DNA of 64,000 bases from a virus: IMG/VR virus record IMGVR_UViG_3300042907_001596, positions 86,441 to 150,440 of that record; one strand, written 5' to 3'. The notes beneath the pieces were generated by a model, which made no database searches, was not told the origin of the DNA, and saw only the letters and a list, made by a program, of their open reading frames with translations. The translations under genes and the position numbers were made by a program. Below, piece by piece: positions 24,780 through 32,674 of the stretch; position 1 is the stretch's first letter; every line of letters begins with the position of its first letter.

Positions 24780-25163
24780 ATGAAAATCAGTTACGAACTC
24801 ACCGCAGAGCAGTTCATGGCAGTGCATGAAGAGTTGGCGATACTCAACGCCAAGCTGGCCGGACAGGCAGCACCAGAGCCGGAGATCGAAGAAGTGATCG
24901 GCGGACTGGAAGGGCCGGAGGCTTCCCTCACCGCCAGCCAGTACCGCACCTGGAACTATCTTCGGGCGCGGGAGAACGACTGCCCGAACGGCGTCAGCAT
25001 CTCTTCGGTCGCTCGCCACTTCGGCATCAACGCCTCCGCCGCGTCGCAGCGGCTGAACGTCCTGAAAAGGCTGGGGTACGCCGACCAGATCAAAAAGGGC
25101 TACTACCGGGTGGCGATGCCGACGGTGCGCAGCCGCCGGATCCTGACCGGCGTCAGGAGCTAG
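24780..25163 (+). CDS. winged-helix DNA-binding protein, 127 aa
   Basis: The C-terminal ~70 residues form a winged helix: SQYRTWNYLRARENDCPNGVSISSVARHFGINASAASQRLNVLKRLGYADQIKKGYYRV, with the recognition helix in NASAASQRLNVLKRL. The N-terminal ~55 residues are a helix plus acidic linker, possibly for dimerisation. It is a transcription regulator candidate of MarR/ArsR-like shape, targets unknown. GTG 24777 and ATG 24780 are both possible with AAGGAG; I list the ATG. It has its own SigA-like promoter, and its stop overlaps that of the convergent redoxin gene. Confidence 0.75.
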   Translation: MKISYELTAEQFMAVHEELAILNAKLAGQAAPEPEIEEVIGGLEGPEASLTASQYRTWNYLRARENDCPNGVSISSVARHFGINASAASQRLNVLKRLGYADQIKKGYYRVAMPTVRSRRILTGVRS

Positions 25164-25405
25164 GCGGCAGCCAACTCTTCGGCCAGCGCGTCGATCGCGT
25201 CGGAGCGGTATCCATCCCACACGTCGTCGTCACCGACCAAGACGACCGGTGCCGTCGTGAAGCCCAACGCACGAACTTCCTCCGCCAAGCTGGGGTTCTC
25301 GTCCAGACGAACCTCCTCAAATGCGATGCCTCGCTTCGTCAAGTGCATCTTGGTGATGCGGCAAAGGTGGCATGCGGGGCCGGTGGTGAAGACGGTGATG
25401 GACAT
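25160..25405 (-). CDS. glutaredoxin/NrdH-like redoxin, 81 aa (only minus-strand gene)
   Basis: This is a small thioredoxin-fold protein: MSITVFTTGPACHLCRITKMHL with a CHLC active site, VRLDENPSLAEEVRALGF, and the cis-Pro motif TAPVVLVGDD, then a C-terminal helix. It probably donates electrons to ribonucleotide reductase or reduces disulfides. The start at 25405 has AGGAA six bases upstream on the minus strand. Its stop codon overlaps that of the convergent winged-helix gene by 4 bp. It is the only minus-strand gene I accept in the window, so it must have its own promoter to its right. Confidence 0.85.
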   Translation of the reverse strand: MSITVFTTGPACHLCRITKMHLTKRGIAFEEVRLDENPSLAEEVRALGFTTAPVVLVGDDDVWDGYRSDAIDALAEELAAA

Positions 25406-25611
25406 TAGGGTTCCTGTCTGATCTGTGCCCAGGCGAGTGCCTGGCCGAGAGATATTTGCAAGCCGGACACCTTGGTGCAACCTTCCTAGACCAGCCGCTC
25501 GTGTTGCTCTCAACGTGAGTAAAGTCCCTTCCCCATCGGATGGTTTCGACACTCCAACCGGTGATGCCCCAGCCTGTAAAGGGTGAGGTCGCAAGTGTGG
25601 GAGGTGAGCAG
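25406..25611. promoter_or_regulatory. divergent intergenic region with a palindrome
   Basis: This ~206-bp gap separates the minus-strand redoxin gene from the plus-strand gene at 25612. A perfect hairpin/palindrome CCAGGC-GAGT-GCCTGG lies at 25429-25444, about 25-40 bp upstream of the redoxin start, where an operator or leader structure would be expected. AT-rich patches (GATATTTGC) lie at its centre. I could not fix clear -35/-10 boxes. Confidence 0.4.
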
Positions 25612-25878
25612 GTGCCGGAGATCCAGCTAATGGGTGGCGAGCAGGATGGCCACACCGTGACTACCAACACCGAAAACTGCCCCGAAGTGTTTTATGCTGT
25701 GCCGTTGGCTGACGCGGAACTGATCCGCACCACCAAGGGGAACCTGAAAAAGCTGACGCTCCGCGACAAACTAGCAACGCTGGCGTACCGCTTTGATTGT
25801 GTCATTGCTACTGAAGGTCGCGTGGAGTTGCGCTACGTCCGCGATCCCGGCATGGACAAAAAGCGGTCATCCCTGTGA
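25612..25878 (+). CDS. hypothetical protein, 88 aa
   Basis: The frame is open from 25540, but GTG 25612 is preferred because GGGAGGTGA lies 5 bp upstream. The product has VFYAVPLADAELIRTTKGNLKKLTLRDKLATLAYRFDCVIATEGRVELRYV, a small alpha/beta or ferredoxin-like pattern. No known family. Its last codons overlap the CCTGTG box of a class II site, so it sits at the edge between accessory and head regions. Confidence 0.5.
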   Translation: MPEIQLMGGEQDGHTVTTNTENCPEVFYAVPLADAELIRTTKGNLKKLTLRDKLATLAYRFDCVIATEGRVELRYVRDPGMDKKRSSL

Positions 25879-25908
25879 ACACCCTGCCGCTGACAAAGAA
25901 GGTGTAGG
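25872..25908 (+). promoter_or_regulatory. class II late promoter-like site before head module
   Basis: CCTGTG (25872-25877) overlaps the upstream stop. AAGGTGTAGG starts at 25899, exactly 21 bp later. The first head-module gene starts 45 bp after the first box. Confidence 0.5.
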
Positions 25909-25916
25909 AGGTCTAG

Positions 25917-27518
25917 ATGTTCTACTCGACTGCACGCTCCATCGACAACCAGGCTACCGCCACGACGTTCCGCGCCGCTTATGTGCGCTACGCCGGTGAG
26001 ACGGAAGCCTGGTTCGACGGCACCCCCCAGTCCATCGACGGCCGGATCGCTCGCGCCAACCGGCTGCTGCACCTGGCGAAGGAGTCCGTCGCCCGCCAAG
26101 GCATGGACGCTGAGAAGCTGGCGTCGATCGGGGAGCTTCAGGCCGACGTGCAAGCACTGACCGCGCTGCGCCACGACCTGCTGACCGCCGGGGCTGACCG
26201 CGAGGACAACTCGCCCATCGCCGGAGTCCACATCGCCTCTGAGTGGAGTGAGAGAGAGCGCATTTACGCTCCCGACGACGACTACGACCCGGCCTTCGAC
26301 ATTGACTACAACGACCCCGACTGGGAAGAGCATTTTGAAAATGCTATGAAGATGCGCGACGAGCTAAAGGCCAAGGGTGTGCCGACGACGCGGCGAGAAG
26401 TCCGCGAAAAGAAGGAGCGAGAGAGGGCGTTGCAGTCCGGTGAGTTGTCGTCCGCTGAGTCGGGACTTACCGTTGCCTACCGCGAGGCTTACTTCCGTCG
26501 CCTGGCCGCTGAGTACACAGAGACTCACCCCCTCAACGGGATGACCGTCGAGGAACTGATTGAACTGCTCAAAGCCAGCGTGGCTGCTCAGGCGAGCAGT
26601 GCTCGCCACGGCAACTCGCGTACCGCCGACTGCGGCGACGACGAAGAGTACAAGGGCGGCGAGCACGACGAAGACGGCGAGCAGCCCAACGACTATCTGT
26701 TCGATGAGCAGGGCCGGTACCGCCGCGAGCGGTTCAAGGGCAAAGAGGCCGGATACTTCGGGGACGGCCAGGACAACGACTGGCGCGACGAAGGCTACTA
26801 CGACGACGAAACCGACGACAAGCGTGACAAGCGCGGCAAGCACCGCATGGACGAGGTCGGCGGATCCGGCCGTCCGGTCACCAACCCCTACACCGGCGAC
26901 GACGGGGGCAGCTTCAGCGGCAACCCGAAGGGGCGCGGGCACTGGGACAAAGCGTCCAGGCGAATGGTCGCTGGATCTGAGTGGCGCAGCATTGAGTGCC
27001 CTGAGTGTGGATCCAGGCCGGGAGACAACTGCACCGAAGGTTCAGGTCATTGGGCTGATGAAGGTCGGTTTGATCGCACACCGCATGAACTGCGCACCGA
27101 CCCCGACGTGATTGCCGAGTACCTGGAGGAGTTCTCGCCGGAGAACGTCCAGCGCGGCGAGGATCAGCGCAACGAAGGGCTGCGCGAACTGGCTGACGCG
27201 ATCGTGCGAGGTGGGCCACGCGAAGCGGGCCTCTCCCCCGATGACCGCCGCTTCGTGGTGCTGGAGTCCGCGAAGTTCTTAGCCGACAACACCGACACCG
27301 ACAATGTCCGCGAGCTAGCCACCCGCGCCCAGCACTTCGCGCAGCAGGTCACCTCCACTTACTCCGACGATCGCTCTCAGGCCGTCACCACCGCGTTCGT
27401 CCGGCGGGTGGCTTCTGCTGCTGCGCAGCGTCGTGACGCTGTCCGGCGCGAGCCGTCCGGCATGAGCAGACAGGCTTCGACCGTCAATGCCTTACCGCCC
27501 GAAGCACTGTTTTTGTAA
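25917..27518 (+). CDS. large modular virion-type protein with phage zinc finger, 533 aa
   Basis: The N-terminal ~110 residues are helical (RAAYVRYAGETEAWFDG, RIARANRLLHLAKESVARQG). A charged middle with an acidic low-complexity region follows (residues ~235-330, rich in Asp, Glu, Gly, Arg). Then comes a zinc-binding motif SIECPECGSRPGDNCTEG...HWADEGRFDRTPHELR, like the CxxCx(4)Gx(2)C...H zinc finger common in actinophage proteins. The C-terminus is helical. An SRTADCGDDEE junction resembles the RTA-type junctions in neighbouring capsid-module proteins. ATG 25917 has TAGGAGG. A virion or capsid-internal role is inferred from location. Confidence 0.6.
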   Translation: MFYSTARSIDNQATATTFRAAYVRYAGETEAWFDGTPQSIDGRIARANRLLHLAKESVARQGMDAEKLASIGELQADVQALTALRHDLLTAGADREDNSPIAGVHIASEWSERERIYAPDDDYDPAFDIDYNDPDWEEHFENAMKMRDELKAKGVPTTRREVREKKERERALQSGELSSAESGLTVAYREAYFRRLAAEYTETHPLNGMTVEELIELLKASVAAQASSARHGNSRTADCGDDEEYKGGEHDEDGEQPNDYLFDEQGRYRRERFKGKEAGYFGDGQDNDWRDEGYYDDETDDKRDKRGKHRMDEVGGSGRPVTNPYTGDDGGSFSGNPKGRGHWDKASRRMVAGSEWRSIECPECGSRPGDNCTEGSGHWADEGRFDRTPHELRTDPDVIAEYLEEFSPENVQRGEDQRNEGLRELADAIVRGGPREAGLSPDDRRFVVLESAKFLADNTDTDNVRELATRAQHFAQQVTSTYSDDRSQAVTTAFVRRVASAAAQRRDAVRREPSGMSRQASTVNALPPEALFL

Positions 27519-27535
27519 CCCAGAAGGGCACCCCG

Positions 27536-27988
27536 ATGATGGGTCAACCGCTGACAATAGATGACGAGTACGTTTCCTTTCGGCCCTTCCTCTATGTGTT
27601 CACCTGGGTTTCCACCCTGCTGCTGCTGTTCAACGGAGACTTTGCCTCCGTCCCCGAAGAGCTACGCGACAACACCGACGGCATCTTCTGGGTGTGGGGC
27701 GGGCTATCGCTGTGGGCACCGCCGGTCGCGCTGCTGGCCTCCGTCCTCATCCGCAAGTCCCCGCAGTGCAAATACCGTGCCTTGTGGCTTCGGCTCAGTG
27801 CCGACTTCTGCCAGTTCATCGCCATCTTGGTGTACCTGATCATGCGGATCTACGTCGGGGATTACCACGTCTACTCCATGGCCTTCCAGTTCGCAGCGCT
27901 GGGGTATATGGCCCACCTCGTGATGGGGGACTCCGTCAAGCTGATGGGTATTGAGGCTCTTGCCGCCAAGCTCCGGCGAGAGGGGTAA
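27536..27988 (+). CDS. four-helix membrane protein, 150 aa
   Basis: Four hydrophobic segments are visible: FLYVFTWVSTLLLLF (~20-34), IFWVWGGLSLWAPPVALLASVLI (~50-72), FCQFIAILVYLIMRIYVG (~92-109) and YSMAFQFAALGYMAHLVMG (~114-132), with a charged C-terminus. It is probably an inner-membrane protein of the infected cell. It precedes another membrane protein by 5 bp. The pair could be holin/antiholin-like or involved in superinfection control; a structural role is unlikely. Start ATG 27536 or 27539. Confidence 0.7.
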   Translation: MMGQPLTIDDEYVSFRPFLYVFTWVSTLLLLFNGDFASVPEELRDNTDGIFWVWGGLSLWAPPVALLASVLIRKSPQCKYRALWLRLSADFCQFIAILVYLIMRIYVGDYHVYSMAFQFAALGYMAHLVMGDSVKLMGIEALAAKLRREG

Positions 27989-27993
27989 GCCCC

Positions 27994-28329
27994 GTGAGTG
28001 CATCCATGAGCGGATTCCTCGCCGCTCTCGCTTACGCTGGCGTCGGGGCCGGTGTCGGAACGATCGGAGCTTCCATCGTGACCGCCCGCTCCGGCCGGGG
28101 TGAATCCCGCGCCCACGCCGCCGAACTCCTCAGTAACGCCGCCGGAGGTCTAGCCGACCGGCTCTCTACCCTGAATGAGAAATTGGACAAAGACAACCGC
28201 GAACTGCGGGATGCCGTCGGTTCGCTCATCGAAGTCATCGACCTGCTGCTGCCGTACATCAAGGACGCCCCGCCGGGAGTGATCTCCAAGGCTGAGAAGA
28301 TGAGCCAGCACGCCAGGCGAGCTATCTAG
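27994..28329 (+). CDS. membrane-anchored coiled-coil protein, 111 aa
   Basis: One N-terminal hydrophobic segment (FLAALAYAGVGAGVGTIGASIV, ~8-29) is followed by a coiled coil (AELLSNAAGGLADRLSTLNEKLDKDNRELRDAVGSLIEVIDLLLPYI) and a short basic tail. This single-span-plus-coil layout recurs in small actinophage membrane proteins near lysis or head genes. GTG 27994 follows the preceding membrane gene by 5 bp, so they probably act together. It could be a spanin-like or accessory holin protein; not proven. Confidence 0.65.
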   Translation: MSASMSGFLAALAYAGVGAGVGTIGASIVTARSGRGESRAHAAELLSNAAGGLADRLSTLNEKLDKDNRELRDAVGSLIEVIDLLLPYIKDAPPGVISKAEKMSQHARRAI

Positions 28330-28338
28330 CCACGCTGA

Positions 28339-28373
28339 CCTGTAACCGACACGCCCCGCGCCGGGAAAGAGGG
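28339..28373 (+). promoter_or_regulatory. class II late promoter-like site
   Basis: CCTGTA (28339-28344), 21 bp, AAAGAGGGAAG from 28366. The gene start is 77 bp from the first box, so the second box is well separated from the ribosome site, which argues that the motif is not simply part of translation initiation. Confidence 0.6.
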
Positions 28374-28415
28374 AAGAAGCAAGTTCCGTCCAAGGCTGGA
28401 AGCAGGGAGCCGAAC

Positions 28416-31400
28416 GTGGCTGACGTTTTTGAGGTGTTGACCGCCTCTGAGTCCGAGCAGAGCATCGCGAAGAAAGCAGCGGCCGACACCCTCGCCGCCG
28501 CGATCTACGACGTACGCGAGCAGTTCGGGGAGCATCTGTTCATCGCCAAGAGCAAAGACGAGTTCCACGACCGTCTGGCCTTGTGCAAAGACGACATGAT
28601 GAAGACGGTCAACGCTCACCTCATGCCGGTGACCGGCGTGATGCGCCGGGTCTGCAAGACGATGGAGCGCGAATGGCGTGAGCGCACCGCCAATCGTCCG
28701 CTGCACGAGATCGCCCGCGACATCAAGACCAACTGGCCGAAGGTCAACTACGCCGCCCAGCCGTACTTAGATGCCCTCCACGAACTGGAGAGCGTCGATG
28801 ATATGTACTACGCGGATCCGGCCAGCCATATCGTCAACTACTTCCTCTCCAACGCCAGATCGTGGCGCGGGCCGGAAGCCAAGCGCATCAAGGACGAACT
28901 GAAGGGCTTGGTCAGCCGCCGCGCCAACCGGCTGGCCTATTCCGACGAAGAGTTGGAAGCCTACAAAGAGACGGTGAGCAGCGACGAGAAGCCGCCGCGC
29001 CCGAAAGCCAAGCCGTTCCCCGACACCGACGGCGAGTGGAAGAAGGCCGACAACACCGGCCCGGTGCAAAGCCTGGAGCAGACCTACTCCCCCTCTGACG
29101 GCCCGCTCGTCCCCGAAGGTGACTTCCACGCCTACCAGAACTCCGTCGACCAGAACGCCGACTCGACGGTGTCGGGAAACTTCACTCCCGGCGAGGACTC
29201 CGGCTCCGACAAGCACGGCTACCGCACCGCCAACGAGGTGATGGGGTACCCGGCCGACGGCGGCATGCCCGACGCAGGCATGGCGACTCCGCCGCCCGCT
29301 CCCGGTATGGATCCGACCACCGGTGCGGGCATGGTTGCCGCCCCGCCAGGAACCGGCGGCAGCGGCCCCGAAATGATGACCGCCGCGATCATCAAGCGGT
29401 ATGCCCAGTGGTGTGTCGCCAACTTGGCGCGGCCGTCGGTGCAGACGCTGGAGTATTACGCCGCCAACCGTCCCGACCTGGACTATTTCGTCCTGACGGC
29501 GGCGTTGCAGAAGCACGCTGAAGTTCCCGGTGGTTCAGCATCGGAGGGGCTTGGTCATATCATTAACCCCTTTGAGCCATCCCCTGAACCCAAGGCTCTT
29601 GATCCGAACCCCTACGCTGGCCTGACCATCCCCGAAAACTTCGATTACAGTGGAGGCAGCGGGGGATCAACCGGCCAGTTTACGGGTGCCTACCTGAAGC
29701 TGTGCCGCCAACAGGGTGTTCAGCCAACGCTACAGGGCTACCAGCGTTTTGCTAACCTCCATACCGCCGCCGGTAAGGGCAAGGACTACCTGCTGCAAGC
29801 CGACGAGGCCATCACCAACCTGCTCAACGAGAAAGCTGAAGAGTTCCAAGAGAGCATTACGCCGCTCCAGCAGGCACTCCAGACCATCCAGTACGCGGAG
29901 CAGGTGCAGCAGGCGCAGAACCCGATGGGCGTCATGCCTCCGGCCGGAACCGTCAACGTCATGCCCCAGACCCAAGGCCCCGCAGGGCCTGCCCCGGCGG
30001 GTGTAGATCCGTCCGGCCAGGTCGACCCGGCGATGCTCGCCCAGCTTATGGGCATGGGTGGCGGGGATCCGTCGCAGATGCAGGATCCCAACGCAGGCAT
30101 CCCTCCGGCAGCCGCCCAGCAGGGTGCGGTGCCGCCGGAGATGCAGATGCAGGCTCGCCGTCGCCGTGCGCAGATCAGCTTGTCTGATGTCCGCATCGAA
30201 GACCGGGGTGCCGGTCTGTGCAGCGGGACAGACCCCGCCGGTCACCGGGTGATGTTCCAGGCTTCGCCGGAAGACATGAAGGATCTCCTGCATGTGATGC
30301 AGGGCGACCTGGCCCAGAACTTCTCTGGGGTGTCGGTGGATGAAGAAGACATTGTCGATATGGGGCCGCAGGAAAAGGTTCCTTCCCACGGCGAGCAGGA
30401 TCCTTACGGTGGCGGTGATGGCGACATCAACCGCAGCTTTACGGGAACCCGCCGCACCGCCAGCAGAACTTCCGACCTCATCGCGGAGTACGAAAGCACT
30501 CCGCACGACGACGTGAAGAGCTTTGAGCTTGAGGAAGCCATCCACCGTCTGGCGGAGCAAGGTGACCCCGAAGCCCTCGCGTTCCTGAACGGTCACGACG
30601 AGCAGGCTCACGACGCGGAAGGGCACGACTACCCTCCGACGGGACACATGGCCCGCCGACGCACCGCCATGCCGATGACCGAAGACGGCTACGACGGAGG
30701 TGACGGCTGGGTTCCCGGCCAGGACTTCGATCCCCATGATCCAGACGAGATGGAAATCATGGAGCACATCTGGGAAGGCGAAAAGCTGAACCGGATGCAG
30801 CAGCTTGAGGAAGAGAACGCGAGACTGCGCAGTCAGCTTGACCCCGGCGGTGAACGTCAGGACTACGAGAACTATCACGATAACCACCGTGAGGGTGCCG
30901 TCTCCGAACTGGGCTACCCCGAACCCGAAGAGGGCTTTGAGGAAAACCACAAGAAGGTACGCAAAGAGAACGACTGGCCAGAACCGGAGTCGCGCTCAAG
31001 CGAAAAGCGTGGTGGTCGGGGAAAAGCACGAGGGGCCGCTAGGCCCCAGAGCCGGGGCCGCACCGCCAGCGGCGACCTGGGCCACTGCCAGATGGGATCG
31101 GGCTGCGGCAACCAGGCCGACCTGACCTTGCCGCTGCGCATCCTGGGGGATGTGCCGTTCTGCCGCCCCTGCGCAGAGCGGTACGTCCGCGTCAAAGACC
31201 GCTACCGCAAAGAAACCCAAGAGAAGAACCGGGCGCAGCAGAAATCCGGCGGCATCTTGGAGGAATGGCAGAAGTGGCAGCAGCGCCGCAGCCAAAGCGG
31301 CAAGCTGGGTATCGGCGGAGACAAAGACATTGAGGACTTCGCCGCCGAGCGCGGCTACGGCAGCCGGGGTGTGGCCACACTCCGCAAGCACCTTTACGGC

Positions 31401-32327
31401 CAGCGCACCGGCTGGTATGAGTCTTACGGTGAGCGCAAAAAGGCTCTCCGCAAGCAAGCCTGGTCAGGCTGGGGGCCGAGCCAGGTCAAGCGCAACCATG
31501 CTGTCGACGGCTGGGACTGGGACAAGCGGCTGTCGGCGTACGTCGCCTCCAGTCCGCCGGAGCACTTCATCTGCAAGTGCGGATCCAAGCTCGCGGTACC
31601 GGGCTACCACAACTGCAAGTGCGGCAAGATCTGGAACTCGTACGTCATCGGCACCGGCGGGGAGAACCGTCAGGCTGCTGTGGAGAAGTTTTTGTGCCGC
31701 GAGATCGCGGTGCGCGACAACGTCATCGTGGCGAACAACAGAACCGCCGGTCGCCCTGTTCGCGACAGCCAGGGCAACCCAATAGAAACGGAATCAGACG
31801 GGTACGTCGAGCGCAAAGTAGTTCGTCAGCCCCAAAGGCCAGAAAAAGACCCAGACCGTCGCCCGTCTGATTTCCAAAGGCAATCTCTCAGTCCTGAAGA
31901 CTTGAGGGATTGGTGGGATTCAGTGAAGCATCTGCACGACAACTCTGAGTTTGATCCAAGACGGTACAACCCAACCACCGGCAAGTATTGGACAGGCAAG
32001 GATGCGCCAGAGATCGGGGCCAGCCGCGAAGCCGCCAAAACCGCCAAAGACGGCGGCTGCACCTGCTGGGAAGGCTACGAGCGTGTCCCCGGCACCGAGC
32101 CGTGCGCGTCTGGCTCCTGCCGGAAGAAGACTTCCGGCCGCGACACGCCAGCAGCGCAGCCGTCCCGGCGGGGCGATTCGTGGAAGTATCGGGAGATGCT
32201 TGCCGCCGATGAAGACGACTCCGACGAGTGGCCATCTGAGCACCACCCCAATGCCGGGAAGTCCACGATGAGCAAGCCCCCCGCCGATTGGCATCACCGC
32301 GATCGTGGAGGGAAGTGGACGGCGTGA
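28416..32327 (+). CDS. very large modular head-region protein, 1303 aa
   Basis: The N-terminal ~190 residues (MADVFEVLTASESEQSIAKKA, HIVNYFLSNARSWRGPEAKRIKDELKG) form a helical domain familiar from large actinophage capsid-region proteins. Later parts include a Pro/Gly/Ala/Met-rich stretch, short helical modules around LKLCRQQGVQPTLQGYQRFA, acidic segments, and two zinc sites (CQMGSGCGN...CRPCAERY near 890-925; CKCGSKLAVPGYHNCKCGK near 1050-1070). Basic junctions such as GTRRTASR, MARRRTAMP and SRGRTASGD punctuate it, suggesting proteolytic processing. Segments near residues 369-430 and 1120-1190 are AT-richer. A packaged internal protein or polyprotein is inferred; no enzyme identified. Confidence 0.6.
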   Translation: MADVFEVLTASESEQSIAKKAAADTLAAAIYDVREQFGEHLFIAKSKDEFHDRLALCKDDMMKTVNAHLMPVTGVMRRVCKTMEREWRERTANRPLHEIARDIKTNWPKVNYAAQPYLDALHELESVDDMYYADPASHIVNYFLSNARSWRGPEAKRIKDELKGLVSRRANRLAYSDEELEAYKETVSSDEKPPRPKAKPFPDTDGEWKKADNTGPVQSLEQTYSPSDGPLVPEGDFHAYQNSVDQNADSTVSGNFTPGEDSGSDKHGYRTANEVMGYPADGGMPDAGMATPPPAPGMDPTTGAGMVAAPPGTGGSGPEMMTAAIIKRYAQWCVANLARPSVQTLEYYAANRPDLDYFVLTAALQKHAEVPGGSASEGLGHIINPFEPSPEPKALDPNPYAGLTIPENFDYSGGSGGSTGQFTGAYLKLCRQQGVQPTLQGYQRFANLHTAAGKGKDYLLQADEAITNLLNEKAEEFQESITPLQQALQTIQYAEQVQQAQNPMGVMPPAGTVNVMPQTQGPAGPAPAGVDPSGQVDPAMLAQLMGMGGGDPSQMQDPNAGIPPAAAQQGAVPPEMQMQARRRRAQISLSDVRIEDRGAGLCSGTDPAGHRVMFQASPEDMKDLLHVMQGDLAQNFSGVSVDEEDIVDMGPQEKVPSHGEQDPYGGGDGDINRSFTGTRRTASRTSDLIAEYESTPHDDVKSFELEEAIHRLAEQGDPEALAFLNGHDEQAHDAEGHDYPPTGHMARRRTAMPMTEDGYDGGDGWVPGQDFDPHDPDEMEIMEHIWEGEKLNRMQQLEEENARLRSQLDPGGERQDYENYHDNHREGAVSELGYPEPEEGFEENHKKVRKENDWPEPESRSSEKRGGRGKARGAARPQSRGRTASGDLGHCQMGSGCGNQADLTLPLRILGDVPFCRPCAERYVRVKDRYRKETQEKNRAQQKSGGILEEWQKWQQRRSQSGKLGIGGDKDIEDFAAERGYGSRGVATLRKHLYGQRTGWYESYGERKKALRKQAWSGWGPSQVKRNHAVDGWDWDKRLSAYVASSPPEHFICKCGSKLAVPGYHNCKCGKIWNSYVIGTGGENRQAAVEKFLCREIAVRDNVIVANNRTAGRPVRDSQGNPIETESDGYVERKVVRQPQRPEKDPDRRPSDFQRQSLSPEDLRDWWDSVKHLHDNSEFDPRRYNPTTGKYWTGKDAPEIGASREAAKTAKDGGCTCWEGYERVPGTEPCASGSCRKKTSGRDTPAAQPSRRGDSWKYREMLAADEDDSDEWPSEHHPNAGKSTMSKPPADWHHRDRGGKWTA

Positions 32328-32674
32328 CCGTGTGCTTCACCTGTAAGCATCTGCGGGAGATTGTCCACACCGACGAACTGGAGCGGGGCTTCTGCGCCCA
32401 GTGCTACCGGCCGTCGTGGGATCTCCTCTTCGCCAACAGCTTCATGGCGCTGACCGTCCCCTTCGCGGTGGGCGATCGGGTGCAGTGCCGCACCGCCGGA
32501 GTGATCTACGACGGCATCGGCGTGGTGGAGGAAGTCTCCACCGACTTGAAGGACGGAGGAACCTGGGTGTATCCGGCGTTCCGCGTCCGCTTCGATGAGA
32601 AGGCATACTCATCGGTGCCCGACGTGCAGTTGTACACCGAAGCCTGCCTGACGAAGGTGGGCAGCGATGAGTGA
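32324..32674 (+). CDS. zinc-ribbon plus small beta-barrel protein, 116 aa
   Basis: GTG 32324 overlaps the previous stop (GTGA). Residues ~4-27 hold a zinc ribbon, CFTCKHLREIVHTDELERGFCAQC. The rest has an SH3/KOW-like pattern (FAVGDRVQCRTAGVIYDGIGVVEEVSTD, TWVYPAFRVRFDEKAYSSVPD). It may be a small nucleic-acid- or protein-binding adaptor for the portal, which starts 8 bp before its end. Exact role unknown. Confidence 0.6.
   Translation: MTVCFTCKHLREIVHTDELERGFCAQCYRPSWDLLFANSFMALTVPFAVGDRVQCRTAGVIYDGIGVVEEVSTDLKDGGTWVYPAFRVRFDEKAYSSVPDVQLYTEACLTKVGSDE

Noticed and set aside
29730-30950. Minus-strand frame of 406 codons opposite the 1303-aa gene
   Set aside because: Composition (VVVV/GG/RR runs) and lack of any domain or ribosome site mark it as an antisense shadow.
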